NCBI GenBank assembly: GCA_933207985.1
Contig: OW240918.1
Span: 112,566,999 to 112,630,998 of the forward strand
Source of the DNA: Pelobates cultripes
Lineage: Eukaryota > Chordata > Amphibia > Anura > Pelobatidae
Direction: 5' to 3'
Length of the DNA stretch: 64,000 bases
Below are positions 26,235-37,480 of this stretch, in pieces. The stretch's first letter is position 1. Each line of letters starts with the position of its first letter. The notes under the pieces were generated by a model, which had not been told where the DNA came from, made no database searches, and saw only the letters and a program-made list of their open reading frames with translations. Position numbers and translations under genes: made by a program.

Positions 26235-26483
26235 ATGGAGAAAAATCTTCTTATGATACCTCTAATAGCGAGGTTTGAGGCAACGAAAGTGCCATTGATA
26301 TGGCTTATGACGATTCAGATTCAAGACAAAAAGGGAAACCCACTTTTTGACCCTAATAAAATTCAGCATTCACACTCAGCTCACTGGGTTCCTCTTCCCC
26401 ACGTTTCTAGATTTATTGCTCATTATATAAGAAAACCTCTTAATAGAGCTACTAAAAATAAACTTAGGGCACAGTGCCTGTGA
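26235..26483 (+). pseudogene. DIRS gag-like fragment
   Basis: The frame encodes the DIRS-typical run FDPNKIQHSHSAHWVPLPHV followed by IAHYIRKPLNRATKNKLRA. These phrases match my memory of amphibian DIRS ORF1 proteins (DP.RIQHPRSAEWVPLPHV-like). The start is not a true start, since upstream gag-like sequence continues out of frame from about 25780, and a stop follows the LRAQC motif. Confidence 0.7.
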
Positions 26484-27326
26484 CCCTGTTTGCCCAACAA
26501 TCTTAAAAAAATCTGAAAAGACGCAAAAAAGGGAATAAATCTCTCTTTAAAGAGCTGCCAGCATAGGCTTTAACAAAAAATTTTGATCTTAGCGAAAGAG
26601 CTTTTTCAAGCAGGAAAATCGGTAGATATTCACATTCTAAGAGGATAGATACAACAAATGTGTTGTATTCTAGGAAACAGTAATATAGCTTTAACTTCAG
26701 AGAAAAGATGAGCTGTCGAGATTCCCAATTTATCCAAATGGCCACATAAGAACCTGGAACTATGCAAATGGCCTTTTATTTGGTGAAGAATTTATTAAGA
26801 AACATATCAAATTTGGATAAGGCTCAACTATCCCTAAAAAAGGTATTCCACCCCAATATTTTTTGGCAGGGCAAGGGAGAGAAAGAGGTCACTCTTATGG
26901 CCGAATTTTAAGGAGAGATAACATTTTAAAGTCCTCAAAACCTCTTATAAAGGCAGATCATACTCCAATTACAACGATCAAAACCCATGCTTTCCAAAAT
27001 ATGAGGAGACCTTGGAGAATCCGAGAATCCAGAGGTCAATCCAAGTCAAGACACTTTTCTGGTAAGTATAATTCTTTCTTTTTTTTCTTATATTTTCCAC
27101 AGCTGGTCTCTTCTAACATCAGATCTATTTATTTTTAACACAGTGAAATTATTCAGAATAGATTTCTACAAATGGCCGATTTTAATTTCTCAAATCAAGA
27201 GCAGATTAACTTTTCTTCCTTTGGCTTCTCGTCTGCACTTTGATATTCCACCAAATAATTAAAACTGGTGATTGCAAATCTCAGATGCAGGGGTTTACCA
27301 GTATCTAACCCTAGTATATTGCTAGA

Positions 27327-27536
27327 TTGTTAAAAGCTGTCATATATCATGCTGGCATTGACATTTCCCTTCTTGGAACTCATTCTTCTCAATCAGCTAT
27401 GGCTGCTAAAGCATATCTCACAGGAGGTAACCTTCATGACATCCTCAAAACAGCTGATTGGCCTCTAAAATTCACATGTAAACATTATTATGTTAAACCT
27501 TTTCCTCAATATGTCAATATGCATGTGCTAAAATAA
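27327..27536 (+). pseudogene. DIRS tyrosine recombinase, C-terminal fragment
   Basis: The frame contains AGIDISLLGTHSSQSAMAAK and AYLTGGNLHDILKTADW, the end of a tyrosine-recombinase catalytic domain. The usual HSTRSA motif reads HSSQSA, so the second catalytic arginine is replaced by glutamine. A tyrosine pair (CKHYYVKP) sits where the nucleophile is expected. Only about 65 residues remain of a protein of several hundred. Inactive by truncation and by the missing arginine. Confidence 0.75.
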
Positions 27537-27860
27537 TGTTTTTTTAGCTTTCAACTAGCATAATATGAATATCTTGACTCTCTAGAATCACCTTTTGGAT
27601 CCTGTTCATTATCTTCTTATTCTCCTTCATGCTACTACAACATTGATTGTTGCACTCAGATAAAGAGGACTGAGTGGCTATGGCGTTATTTTACATAGAC
27701 TGTGCTCGCCTGTAAATGGTGGCCTGTTATACCTGTTGTTCAGTATGTTTTTGCAATGTTATAAATTCTCAAGTTTTTTTCACTGGTAACATTTTTTTCT
27801 CTGTTTGCTGCTAATTTGAGTAGTAAATAAAAATAAAGCATAATACTTGCCTCAGGCCTT

Positions 27861-28520
27861 ATTAAAAGTGTGATTTTTCGAACTAAAGGAAAAAAAATGA
27901 ATCATAATAAAAAAACAAAAAATAAGACAATTTTCAAAAATAAAAAAACATAACAATTAAAAAAATAACTTCTAATTGACCTGCAAGGGGTTGGCTCACA
28001 ATGAGCTTGTATATTGGAGATAGCACTCATAATGGCTTTTCCATGATATATAAGCTTGTTGAGAGCACTCTGATTGACCATAGTGGCTTTCTCCACTATG
28101 GCTTTCCACCACAGGTTTTTCTTTATCTATTTATTTATTTAATTTTTATAATGTGGCGACTGGCTAGCAAGGATTTGAAGCATTCAGGTCTGAAGATCAG
28201 GTGTTCTGTCCGGCTGAAACTCAGACCAAATTCAGGCCAATTCAATGCTGATTACAAAATCCAGGCATTGCTGAGTAGCATGAACAATGTCTGGATTTCA
28301 GAGTCCAAATTCGAACTTTGGTGAATAAACCTTTATAATATGGAAAACAAGCCTACAACAGTACTTTACAAAATAATTCACCTTCATTGACCTTTTACAT
28401 ATTTAGTAGTGTTACAACCCAGGATTAAATAGGTTTTATTGGGATTTTTATGATTTGCTTTATACAGCATACTTAACACTTTGAAGGTGCAGAATGTTTT
28501 TGTGCTAACACAAAAGTTAA
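27861..28520. other. Non-coding stretch
   Basis: No gene. A-rich at 27885-27970. Around 28155-28325 the phrases aggatttgaagcattcaggt and gagtccaaattcgaactttg look like part of a dispersed repeat I cannot name. Confidence 0.35.
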
Positions 28521-28527
28521 TAAAAGG

Positions 28528-28935
28528 AACCCTCCAGGCTCTTTCATTATTATAACCTACTGTGGTGGTTATGATGCGATGAGTGCCCAGGCACCTTCCT
28601 TCAGTACATTGCCAAATGGTTTGAGAACAGTTTGACAGCCATGGGAGCCTGTGGCCACCTTCTCTGGATCTTGAAAGTGCTGCACTAAGCTAAACACTAA
28701 GGTTTAGGGAGGTACTCATTGGCTGAGATTGCTATACCGCCATTCCCGGCCAAGCATAATTCAGTGGATTTAACAGAAGCTCCTTGCAGAAGATTCCAGC
28801 TCCACCCAAGAAGGTGTCAGGTGCCCAATGGTTGTTAAACCATTTTTTAACAGTTGGAATACTTATCTTTGGTGTGCCTGTGCAATCCTGGCACCATGCC
28901 CACAACTACAGCCGTATAATCACTATTAGAGTTTT
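28528..28935. mobile_element. Possible MITE of the TTAA/AAGGAACC type
   Basis: The left end aaaaggaaccctccaggctc with tataacctactgtggtggtt has a rough inverse near 28885-28915 (ctggcaccatgcccacaact). A related phrase is at 44635-44675. The terminal TTAA is not clear. Confidence 0.35.
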
Positions 28936-30189
28936 TTTGTTTTCTACATCATGCACAATGTGTGCTTTTGCTCTCCTAATGAGATTGTACTGCATGTATT
29001 TGAGCTCCACCTTATTTTTGGATTGTGAACTGCATGAGATAATATCCAGGCCAGGTTACGGGAAATGGAGCATGAATGTGACAATTTGCTTCCATATGGA
29101 TGTGTGTTTTTATACGATAGGAAACTAGAGGGAACACAGTAGAAACGGACCACACTCAGCCGAAAGCCACAGTTCGTGCACTCAAACCGGAGATGGCTAG
29201 TTCTCCAAACCATGTACAGAAAATCCAATTAGGTATCGGCACACAATGCTGCTATTTAGCTGTTTTATTGGGTGAAGGAATAAATGGAACAAAACTGAGT
29301 TAGGAAGACCTGGTATGGAGCAGTTCTTATTGATACACAATGGTTTAAAAGTATTTGAAAGGGTGTCATTTGAAAAAGTTGGTGATACTAGATTAGAAGA
29401 GGAAGAATATCAAGATTGATAACAGAGTGATAACAGCTGAGGAACATTCTGTTGGTTTCCATGGTGAATTCTCCTTATTTAGCTATTTGCCCCAAATTAG
29501 ACCTGTTTTTACCTTGTATTTTCTTATTTCTGTGAGCAATGTGTTCAGTTCTTTCTGGTAAGCAGGGAGTTAAGTATTTGTAGTTAAGCATGTTATTACA
29601 GAATCTGCATGTGCCTCAATTTTACTAGGAACATGATGTCCTCTGTACCTGGTTTCTTTCTCAGTGATTGAGTTAGTGATAATTGCCACCTAGAAGCATT
29701 TTTGAGAAATAGGAAATCTTATTTCATATTTGCATTTCTTTGTCTTTTGACTTTGGCTTAGTCGTCTAGAAAAAAAATATTTTGCTTAAAAAGAAATTGA
29801 CACAGTTTAAATATTCTTTTATAGCAGAAGATGTCCGTATTTCAGTTCTTAGAATAACTAAGCAAGATCCTAGCTTTCCGCATTATTATTTCATACTGTC
29901 CCCACACACTTTCACTTACAATTAGTACCAAGCTGTGGATGCTATTCTGCACTAATAAGAAACTGCAATTACTGAGAAGCCATTTAGTCTTAAATGAGCC
30001 ACTAATTATTAAATCAAGATGCCTACTGCAATTTCTTTGTCTTTCGTAGCTATTCCTATTTACATTATTGTACTCAGTCTGCATAGCACATAGTGGGACA
30101 AATTGATTTATTTCATATTTGTTCTTATTTGAGTCTTTCCACCAGTTGTAAGCAGAAGGCACGTATTCTTTTAATTCCCATTTCAATGT
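28936..30189. other. AT-rich non-coding stretch
   Basis: No gene or repeat recognised. Confidence 0.4.
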
Positions 30190-30305
30190 TTAAAGGATCA
30201 CTATAGTGTTAGGAAAACAATCCCGTTTTCCTGACACTATAGTGCCCTAAGGGTGCCCCCACCCTCAGGGCCCCCTTCCCGTGGCGCTGAAGGGGTAAAA
30301 ACCGC
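30190..30305. mobile_element. T2-like MITE, left end only
   Basis: TTAAAGGATCACTATAGTGT begins at 30190, followed by the family's inner mirror (ttcctgacactatagtgccc) and a GC-rich segment like that at 8500-8560. The rest is missing. Confidence 0.6.
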
Positions 30306-32217
30306 TATTTTACTAAAATGTTCACCTTGCATATTCTAGAACTGCCCAGCTGAACCTGAAGCATACTGAATAAAATGCCAGGTGCCAACAAATTGATCCT
30401 CCGACAGTCAATACTGTATATCCTTTGTGCATTATTGGTCATAAATAAGTTAAATGCAAGCATAATGTCAAGTCTAGCCTAACATGACATGGAAGCCTAG
30501 GTAGAGACAAGACAAAAGCGGTGTACTGGTCCTTAGAATGAATAGACAAAATGTCTGTATGCAGAGAGTAACCAGAGGTCAAAAGAAGGATAGAAAGACA
30601 CAAATTAGAGGGACAAGTCAAGGTCAGGATTATGGAAGTAACAAATAGTCAAACAAGTTGGAGTCAGTAGCCAAATAACTCAAATAGAGAAGGAGCGTAC
30701 TCTTGGATATACAGGGATTACAACAGGGCGATGAACCTCGTTAACCAGGAAGTTATGAATCCTGTAGTGAACTGCTGTTGGTCAATAACATGTCTGTAAC
30801 TCCAGAACATAAAGGGGAATTGAAAGCTGGATTGAAGCAGCATCTCATGGTATCAAAATTGACTCAAGATCTGGGTAGTAAAAGAAGCAGCCAATGAGGC
30901 ATCAGTATGGAAGCTGGAATGACACAAGGAAGTCAGTATGGGAGCTGTGATGATGTAGAGAGTAAAAGTTGGAACAATGCCGAACAATGTCATGGCACGT
31001 GTACCATGACACATGCACTCAAAGTAAGAGGACAATATGTATCGTACAATGCACAGCATAAAAAGTACAAAAATACATATAGACTGGCAGATAGATAACT
31101 TCTAGCTTCCTGTTAAAATACACACAATCCTTTTCTTCATTAGAGTCCTCTAGTGTATATCATAGCAACTGAAAGTCCATGATAGGTAATTACTCAATGA
31201 CTGTGGTGCAGGATTTATATATTGTTTCATTGTTTTGCAGTGCCATATTAAACATTATTAGACAATACCATCATTGACACCTGAAATGATTTATACCTTG
31301 GTTTTATTAAGTATATATTATTCAGTATCCATAGATTTCTTAATAAGTTTGGTATTGGAAATACCCTACTATATGGAGACTCTGAAGTATAGACAATTAA
31401 AAGATCTCTATTTTATTTATTATAAAGATGCTCGGTACTGCAAATTAACACCAACAAATGATGAAGCTGGCCATTGAACGTCCTAAAATTCATACATATC
31501 AAGGGAAATGTAGGGTCTATGTGAAAGGCAGCATTCTAGAATACAATTAATCACTTTTGATAACAGTAGGATTTTCTTGTGGATTATTTTTAGGACTTTG
31601 CACTGTCATTGCTCTTCATAGCTAACTCCACTGCAGGTAAGTAGAGACCCTAAATGTAATGCTAATTATTATTTTTATTATTATTTATTTATTTTTAGGA
31701 AATTTTGATATTCTCGATAAATAACTTTATTTGTTTCACCAGAGTGATGTTTCAGTCTTGGTGCATTGCTGTATTACTCCAAATATAGTAATTATATTTT
31801 ATACTTTAGCTCGCACAGCATTGGGTAATCATCTTAGTTCCTTGGCACCCTTCCTGCGTATAATCCATTATGATTGCTTTAGTAAAAAAGAAGACATAGA
31901 ATATAAGTATAGAAGGGAATGTTCTATCTTAATTTAATCAAAGAATCTGGAAAGGTACTGGTGTCAGCTAAACCAGATTATGTATTTCTATGTCCCTGTC
32001 TGTCTCATCCTTCTTGCTTATCTTGATATACAGTATCCCTCTGCCATGTTTCCATATATTATAAAATATTTAAAAGACAATGTGGATCATTTCTCTTTAG
32101 ATAAGCAGGTAAAATGCATAGATTTGTAATGTGGAGAAAAAAAATGAAATGTAGAACAAGTGTGAGAAAAGTATTAGAAAAATATAAACAGAATGCAAGA
32201 GACAGACATAATGGAGA
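30306..32217. other. Non-coding stretch with one exon-like site
   Basis: About 30440-31060 has the feel of an LTR (gtcaaggtcaggattatgg, catggcacgtgtaccatgac) but I could not find ends. At 31594-31636 a 43-nt open stretch lies between a pyrimidine-rich acceptor (ttggattatttttag-like) and CAG|gtaagt; see findings. Confidence 0.35.
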
Positions 32218-32684
32218 TCAAATTAAGATACTTGGAGTGAAGAGCAAAGAACTAAGGTCAGAATGCATTTTCGGTTTCTTTAGAATAAAGGCTGTTCTTG
32301 TATAGAAATGATGGCCGATTGCAAGTAGTTCTAGAATCTTGTCTAGTACCGATATTAACCAACATCCTGTTTCTGTGATACCTGCAAAACGTTCCATTTC
32401 TAAAGCTGGACAACAGTGGGTCCCAGTTGCAGAATAGGAGAGACCATATACAGTCACTGGAAAATTGTTGTCTTCTTCTAAATACTTGACCACATGTTGA
32501 GCTCTTGGAAAGTCCTTTTTTTCAGAAATGTGGTGTTGCAGAACACAGGAGTCATGAAGTTGGATGGACCAGGGATCAGGGTGTGGTTCTCAGAATCATA
32601 ATTTGTAGTTGTTCCAAAGGTCAGGACAGGTAGCTTAGACATATTATTGTTCCAGTGCTCTGGGCATCTGCCAGTCAGGAACAT
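32218..32684 (-). pseudogene. Unrecognised coding-like stretch with frameshift
   Basis: On the minus strand a frame from 32684 (starting MFLTGRCPEHWNN) runs through LIPGPSNFMTPVFCNTTFLK to a run of seven A residues at about 32513-32519. A shift there continues without stop as DFPRAQHVVKYLEEDNNFPV and YGLSYSATGTHCCPALEMER to about 32290. The join makes one coding-like stretch of about 130 residues with varied, protein-like composition. Upstream of the first ATG is a pyrimidine-rich stretch ending TTTAG. I do not recognise the family. It could be a processed pseudogene, a decayed transposon gene or an old exon. Confidence 0.4.
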
Positions 32685-34132
32685 CTAAAGCAGTAATTAG
32701 TTACAGCATACAGGAAATCTATCTGGAACAAGTACAGAAACAAGCCCTCAACAAAGTAATTAGAAATTTAGCAAACATACTGACTGAATAAACAGATTCA
32801 ACTATTACATTGATAAGAACAAGGAAAGCACCAACTCATCCGACAAGTAAAAAATACATCAGGAAGTACTGTGAGTAACTGTCACATGACCCTGTCGTAT
32901 CACATTATTTTAAAGTCACCATCCATAGTCTTCCCGTGGTAGAATGCAGAATTTGATGCAACCACTATGTGTTAAAACACAGTAATTTCTAACCATAATT
33001 ACTGATTAATGCGTTTATTCTACATATGATCCTATCATCACGCCTTAATAGCTAATATTCTACAAATTGAAGTGATATAATGCAGTTTAGCAATACAGTT
33101 CAATAACCTTTATGTTTACACTAGTATAGTAAATGTCCAATCTGTGTATTGCACGTGAGCCGTTCGTTCCAAGAACTTGTAAACATGTTTGCTATGGCAT
33201 CCTTGAGAAGTTGAGAACGCATTTTGACATTTTCTTTTCATGAAACTGGTGAGCAGTTTCTAGTTTTGATTGAATTACATTATAAACATAAAATTCAACT
33301 AGGAATATTTTGATTTTTATTATCACTTATGTTTAATTTTATGTACATTTGATTGTCGTCACTAAATACTTGAAAGAGACGCCAACATTTACAATCACCA
33401 AATAGCTATTGGTAAGTGAACATTTATCCTCGGCTAGTAGAAATGAGAAAATCACCCATGGTGAATGTGCCATGGATCCTTCAGTATTGCAGTGGTAAGT
33501 AACTTTTGGGCCTGGCTAGTAGCTACTATTTTATTTATTTTTCATGTGGTGTCTATTTCTTTTATGTTTTGTTGTATTTATCTCCAGTGTTTTACTCTAA
33601 GAAATTAAAAAAAAAATGTATTGCCTGTTGGCATGATGTTCACTAGTTCTTTAAAATTGTGCTGTTAAAACAAGGTTCTCTTGTTGACTGAAATCCCTAA
33701 AATGTGGTCAGTGATTACCTCCAATGGATTTGTTGTGACCTTGAAATGGGAATAAATAACTGCGTAACTTACAGACTGTGCTGTTTTATCAAAAATATAT
33801 TCTGCTTCAAGGTTCTCATGCCAGATTTTGGTCTAAATAACTCTTCCGTCAAATAAATACTTCTGACCTATGAAAAATGTAGATCCTGTAATTAACACTC
33901 AATAATAATGACTTCAGTGATTCAAGTACAGGAACAAGGAAAATCGTAGTGGATCCTTGTTTCACAAGATGTTGTTGCTCTATTTCTGGGAATGAGTCTT
34001 CTGAACTTTGTTTAGAAGCTGTAAAGGGTTTAAGGCAAGAACCTGCTCACAACTTTCTATCATACTGTCTCTACCTATGTAACATGTTACTATGACTTTT
34101 CTAATATGTTCTAGTAAATTGAACTCCTGACT
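32685..34132. other. AT-rich non-coding stretch
   Basis: No gene. About 33370-33540 carries the aagtgaacatttatcctcgg and gctagtagaa phrases similar to 3225-3320, probably the same old dispersed repeat. Confidence 0.35.
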
Positions 34133-34188
34133 TTTTTATTACTATTTATAAAGCGCCAACAAATTCCACAACATTATATAATGGGTAG
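34133..34188 (-). mobile_element. L2-type LINE 3' tail (LINE copy 2, part 1)
   Basis: The sequence atttataaagcgccaacaaa to atgggta is the 3' terminus seen at 10019. The LINE is interrupted here by the solo LTR and resumes at 35365 with ggtggactaacaaac, as in the uninterrupted copy (gggtggacgaacagacatg). Confidence 0.75.
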
Positions 34189-35364
34189 TGTAACAGCACC
34201 CTCAGCATCAAATAGACAAACCGCCGTTTAGTGAATCCTCCCCTCTCACCATAACGCCAGGTTCATTCGTATCAACTGCAATCATACAAATTGCAAGCAG
34301 GGGAATGCTCCAATCTCCCGAACGGGACCCGTACGGATACTTCACTTCCCGATCAGCAAACTCACGAATTGCCGCTAATCGCCGAAACCCTATATCTCCC
34401 AAGCGGCTAATACTTCCATCCGGCAGTCGCTATTCGTGTAGTAAATTCCCCTCCAATAACAAGACCAAGCTCCACATTGAGGGTAAAACATGAACTGGGT
34501 TTACTGTGGGCTACCCATACGTATTTATGCAGGTCTCCCACTTGGTGGACACTCCCCTAGGGGACCAAATGGGAGACTGTAATGGCAGATGGACATACAG
34601 GATTTCAGGACACACAGGCACATAATATTCCCAGCATGCATCATGGCTTCCTCCCCTCTGCCCTGGAGATAATTGAGAAGTAGTTCAATTATCTCCCAGG
34701 ACAGAGGCAAATCGCCATTTTAGATACAACCCAAAAAACACATAAAAATATATAACTTTACAATTGCCGAACATTTCTCATTCGTGTAACATATCCCCAG
34801 ATAGCCTGGATCTGAGTGCATATTATTGGCGAATAGCGCTCAGATCCCATACGCACAGTTCAATCGCCATGGAGTCAAAGTCTATTACAGTCTTTCGGTA
34901 TGCGATTGACTCCATGGGAAGGCTATCTGGGTTAAGTCCATTCGTGCGGTTCGAACTCCCAAACAGCCGGTGTTCGTATGCTTTTGTCGATCGAGAAGGG
35001 AGGTCGGTGGCTTTAGCGGTGTTCAGCGTAAAAAGTGTCCATTTTCAGTTCCATAGAATCTGGGCTGAACACCGCTGGTCTTTCGCCTGTTTTAAAATTG
35101 CCACCGCCTCGTGGTCGACAAACGAACAATGACCACCCTGTATTCGGTTTTAAGTGAAAGGTGTCTGCGGTTAACCACAACGTTCTAATTGGGATCAAGA
35201 GGTTAACCAGCAGCACACTTCTCTTCTGGGTAGCCGTCCGTTCGGTTGTTTTGTTTGGCAGGAAAGTCAAATAAACGAACAGGGGCATACGGACAGGTAA
35301 TTCCACGAAAAGAGGCAAAACAGACGAACCAGCAATCCCAGTCTATACAGATGGATCTGTCACA
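34189..35364. mobile_element. Solo LTR (copy 2) nested in a LINE
   Basis: The 1176-bp sequence begins TGTAACAGCACC and ends GATCTGTCACA. Flanks are GGTAG (34184-34188) and GGTGG (35365-35369), a 5-bp duplication with one change; the intact LINE reads GGTGG at this spot. The central part aligns with the LTR at 13975-14866, including the same hairpins: 34655-34663 with 34699-34707, outer stem 34796-34805 with 34922-34931, inner stems 34808-34819/34836-34847 and 34867-34876/34908-34917. The extra length lies downstream (about 34945-35360) and includes another perfect 13-bp stem, 35015-35027 with 35064-35076. Confidence 0.75.
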
Positions 35365-35862
35365 GGTGGACTAACAAACTATTTGTAACTTGAGAAGTTG
35401 GTGGCACAGGAACAGAGCGGTTGAGGGCCCTGCTCAATGAGATTAAATGTTAGAGGGAGTGGGGTATAGTGATACAAGAGGTATGGGTGGGGTAGAAAAG
35501 TAAGTTGCGAGAATAGTATTCACTAAGGGCTTGGTGTTTTTTTTTTTGCTTTTTAATGATAGTTGCAGGAGACGAATCAGGGTGCAGGAACGGAAAGATG
35601 GTAACAGTTTAATTGATATGTTTTCCTGAAAAAATAGTTTTTAATGAATTTATGAAGGAATGGAGATGGGATGAGAGTCTAACGGAAAAGGGAAGGGAGT
35701 TTCACAGGAATGTGCAGCCCTGGAGAAGTCTTATAGGTGGGCACCAGAGGTACAAACAGAGTATAGATGCAGGTCTTCGGCAGAGCACAGGGGCATAGAT
35801 GGGACATACTTCAGTATTAGGGAGGATAGGTAATTTGGAGCAGAATTATGTAGATATTTGTA
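35365..35862 (-). pseudogene. L2-type LINE copy 2, part 2
   Basis: Continues the LINE 3' region: gaacagagcggttgagggcc matches 10110-10135, and the following C-terminal coding part is decayed but alignable (aatgtgcagccctggagaag with gtgcagccctcaagaaatct). It is interrupted at 35863 by an insertion. Confidence 0.7.
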
Positions 35863-36350
35863 TACAAAAATAGGGGAGTGTCTGCTAAACTACTTTTGTT
35901 TGAAAGTCCCAGAGACCGTCTCTAACACGGATGAAACGCGTAGGACGCCTAGTGCTGACTTTGAATTATTACATCCACTATTTTAAACTTAAATGTAAGT
36001 CAATAAATTGGTCAAAAAAGTAAAAAAATACATTGTTTTTTTTTTTATTACTCATTCTATTTGCACTTCAATTTTATTTTCTCTTCTGAGTACATGATCT
36101 GCAGCCAACATATGGTGATCTGTGACCAATTGGAATTGTACTATTTGGCACATTATCCACACATTTATCTGCTATGTTGTTTTGTTTTCTGTTGGTTTAG
36201 CAGATACTCCTTTATTTTGTATACATATATTGTGACAAGAGGAAGTCTTAGGGGTACCTTCAAAGCTTCTCCTGGTACAAGGAAGTTTATTTCTGTTACT
36301 ATTTGATTTGCACTGAATGGCTTGTAAACACAAAATATTTCTTTTTCACA
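35863..36350. mobile_element. 488-bp insertion with 15-bp target duplication
   Basis: The LINE is split by 488 bp flanked by atgtagatatttgta (35848-35862) and atgtagagatttgta (36351-36365), a 15-bp duplication with one change. Within it, tacaaaaataggggagtgtc tgctaaac at the left edge recurs inverted at about 36199-36224 (gtttagcagatactccttta). It also carries gatgaaacgcgtaggac (about 35932). A 15-bp duplication suggests LINE-machinery insertion rather than a cut-and-paste transposon. No family assigned. Confidence 0.55.
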
Positions 36351-37140
36351 ATGTAGAGATTTGTAAGCAAGTACCAGAATCTTAAATCGAACCCTATATC
36401 TATTGGGAAGCCAATGTAGGGACTGAAAGAGGGGGGAGGCGTGGAAAGTCTGAGCGGACAGAAAGATGAGCCTTGACGCCACATTCATTATAGACTGTAA
36501 CAGGGCAAGTAGGAACACATAAGACCACTGAGAAGCGGATTGCAGTGGTCAAGGTGAGAGAGGATAGCATTTTAGCCGCATCCAGCATTAAATAGGGGAG
36601 AACACACTATGTTTTTCAGATGGAAGTGGCAGAATTTGGTTATGGACTGGACATGAAGGGCAAAGGAGAAGTCAGAGTCAAAGAGAACACCTAGGCAGTG
36701 AGGCTTATGGTGGCACCATTGACTTGGAGGGAAACAGACATGGTAGTAACAGCACTTGAAGGAGAAAATACCCGAATTCTGTTTTGGACAGGTTAAGTTT
36801 AAGAAAGTGAGCAGCCATCCAGTTAGAAATAGCAGAGAGGCAATCAGAGACATGAGTCAAGAGTGGTGGCAAGATATCAGGAGAGGACAGATAGATTTGC
36901 CTGTCATCCTCATAGAAATGATATTGGAAGCCAAAGGAGCTGATGAGTTTACCATGGGAGGAAGTATAGATCGAGAACAGCAGGGGACCAAGGATAGAAC
37001 ATTGGGGAACATCAACAAGAGAGATTGGAATGAAGAGGCAAAGCCAGAGAAAGAGCCAGAGAAAGAAACACTGAAAGAGTGCTGGTAGGAGGGGCACCAG
37101 GAAAGAGCAGTATCTCGTAGATGGAGATTTTTGAGGCAAA
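36351..37140 (-). pseudogene. L2-type LINE copy 2, part 3 (reverse transcriptase remains)
   Basis: Minus-strand frames encode [18 protein letters not shown] and [16 protein letters not shown]. The catalytic box that reads FYADDT in the copy at 10019-11722 is FYEDDR here, so the site is changed at two residues. [18 protein letters not shown] also matches. Many frame breaks; clearly dead. Confidence 0.75.
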
Positions 37141-37264
37141 AGTTCTGTGTAGAAGATATGACCATCATGTTTTCACCTCTACAGCCATTTCTGTGCTCAG
37201 GTTGAGAATTTGATGTTCTCAACTGGGTAAACTTGGCTAATAGCAAAAATGGCTTTAAGAGCTC

Positions 37265-37480
37265 TAAGCTTTGAACGAATTACATAGGTTTAAAAGAGAC
37301 ATTTGTCCATCTAGTTCAGCATTTCTCACAACTGTTTTCGCTGTTAATCCAAAAGAAGGCTAAACACCCAGTGTGAAGCGCTTTCCAATTTTACAACAAA
37401 CTTGGTTAAACATTCCTTTTCTACTCCTTGAAAGGAAGTCAGATCTCTCTTTGGATCAAGAAGCTCATTATTCACCTTTG
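37265..37480 (-). mobile_element. CR1 3' UTR fragment
   Basis: The stretch from aattacataggtttaaaaga through ctgttaatccaaaagaaggc to ctctttggatcaagaagctc matches the 3' UTR of the CR1 copy at 38633-38830. Only the 3' UTR is present, typical of strong 5' truncation. Confidence 0.75.

Larger units (their letters stand above)
24914..27860 (+). mobile_element. DIRS-like retroelement, degenerate
   Basis: Inverted termini frame the element. The left (about 24914-24968) contains tttactactcaaatagcagc and the right (about 27800-27860) its complement (gctgctaatttgagtagtaaa). Between them are remains of a DIRS gag-like protein (26235-26483) and the C-terminal part of the tyrosine recombinase (27327-27536). 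The reverse transcriptase, RNase H and methylase regions are missing or unreadable, so the copy is internally deleted. Inverted ends, no target duplication and a tyrosine recombinase distinguish DIRS from LTR retrotransposons; integration is by recombinase rather than DDE integrase. Confidence 0.75.

Noticed and set aside
28784..29228. Overlapping frames of about 100 codons on both strands
   Set aside because: No motif, no splice context, and composition like the surrounding DNA.
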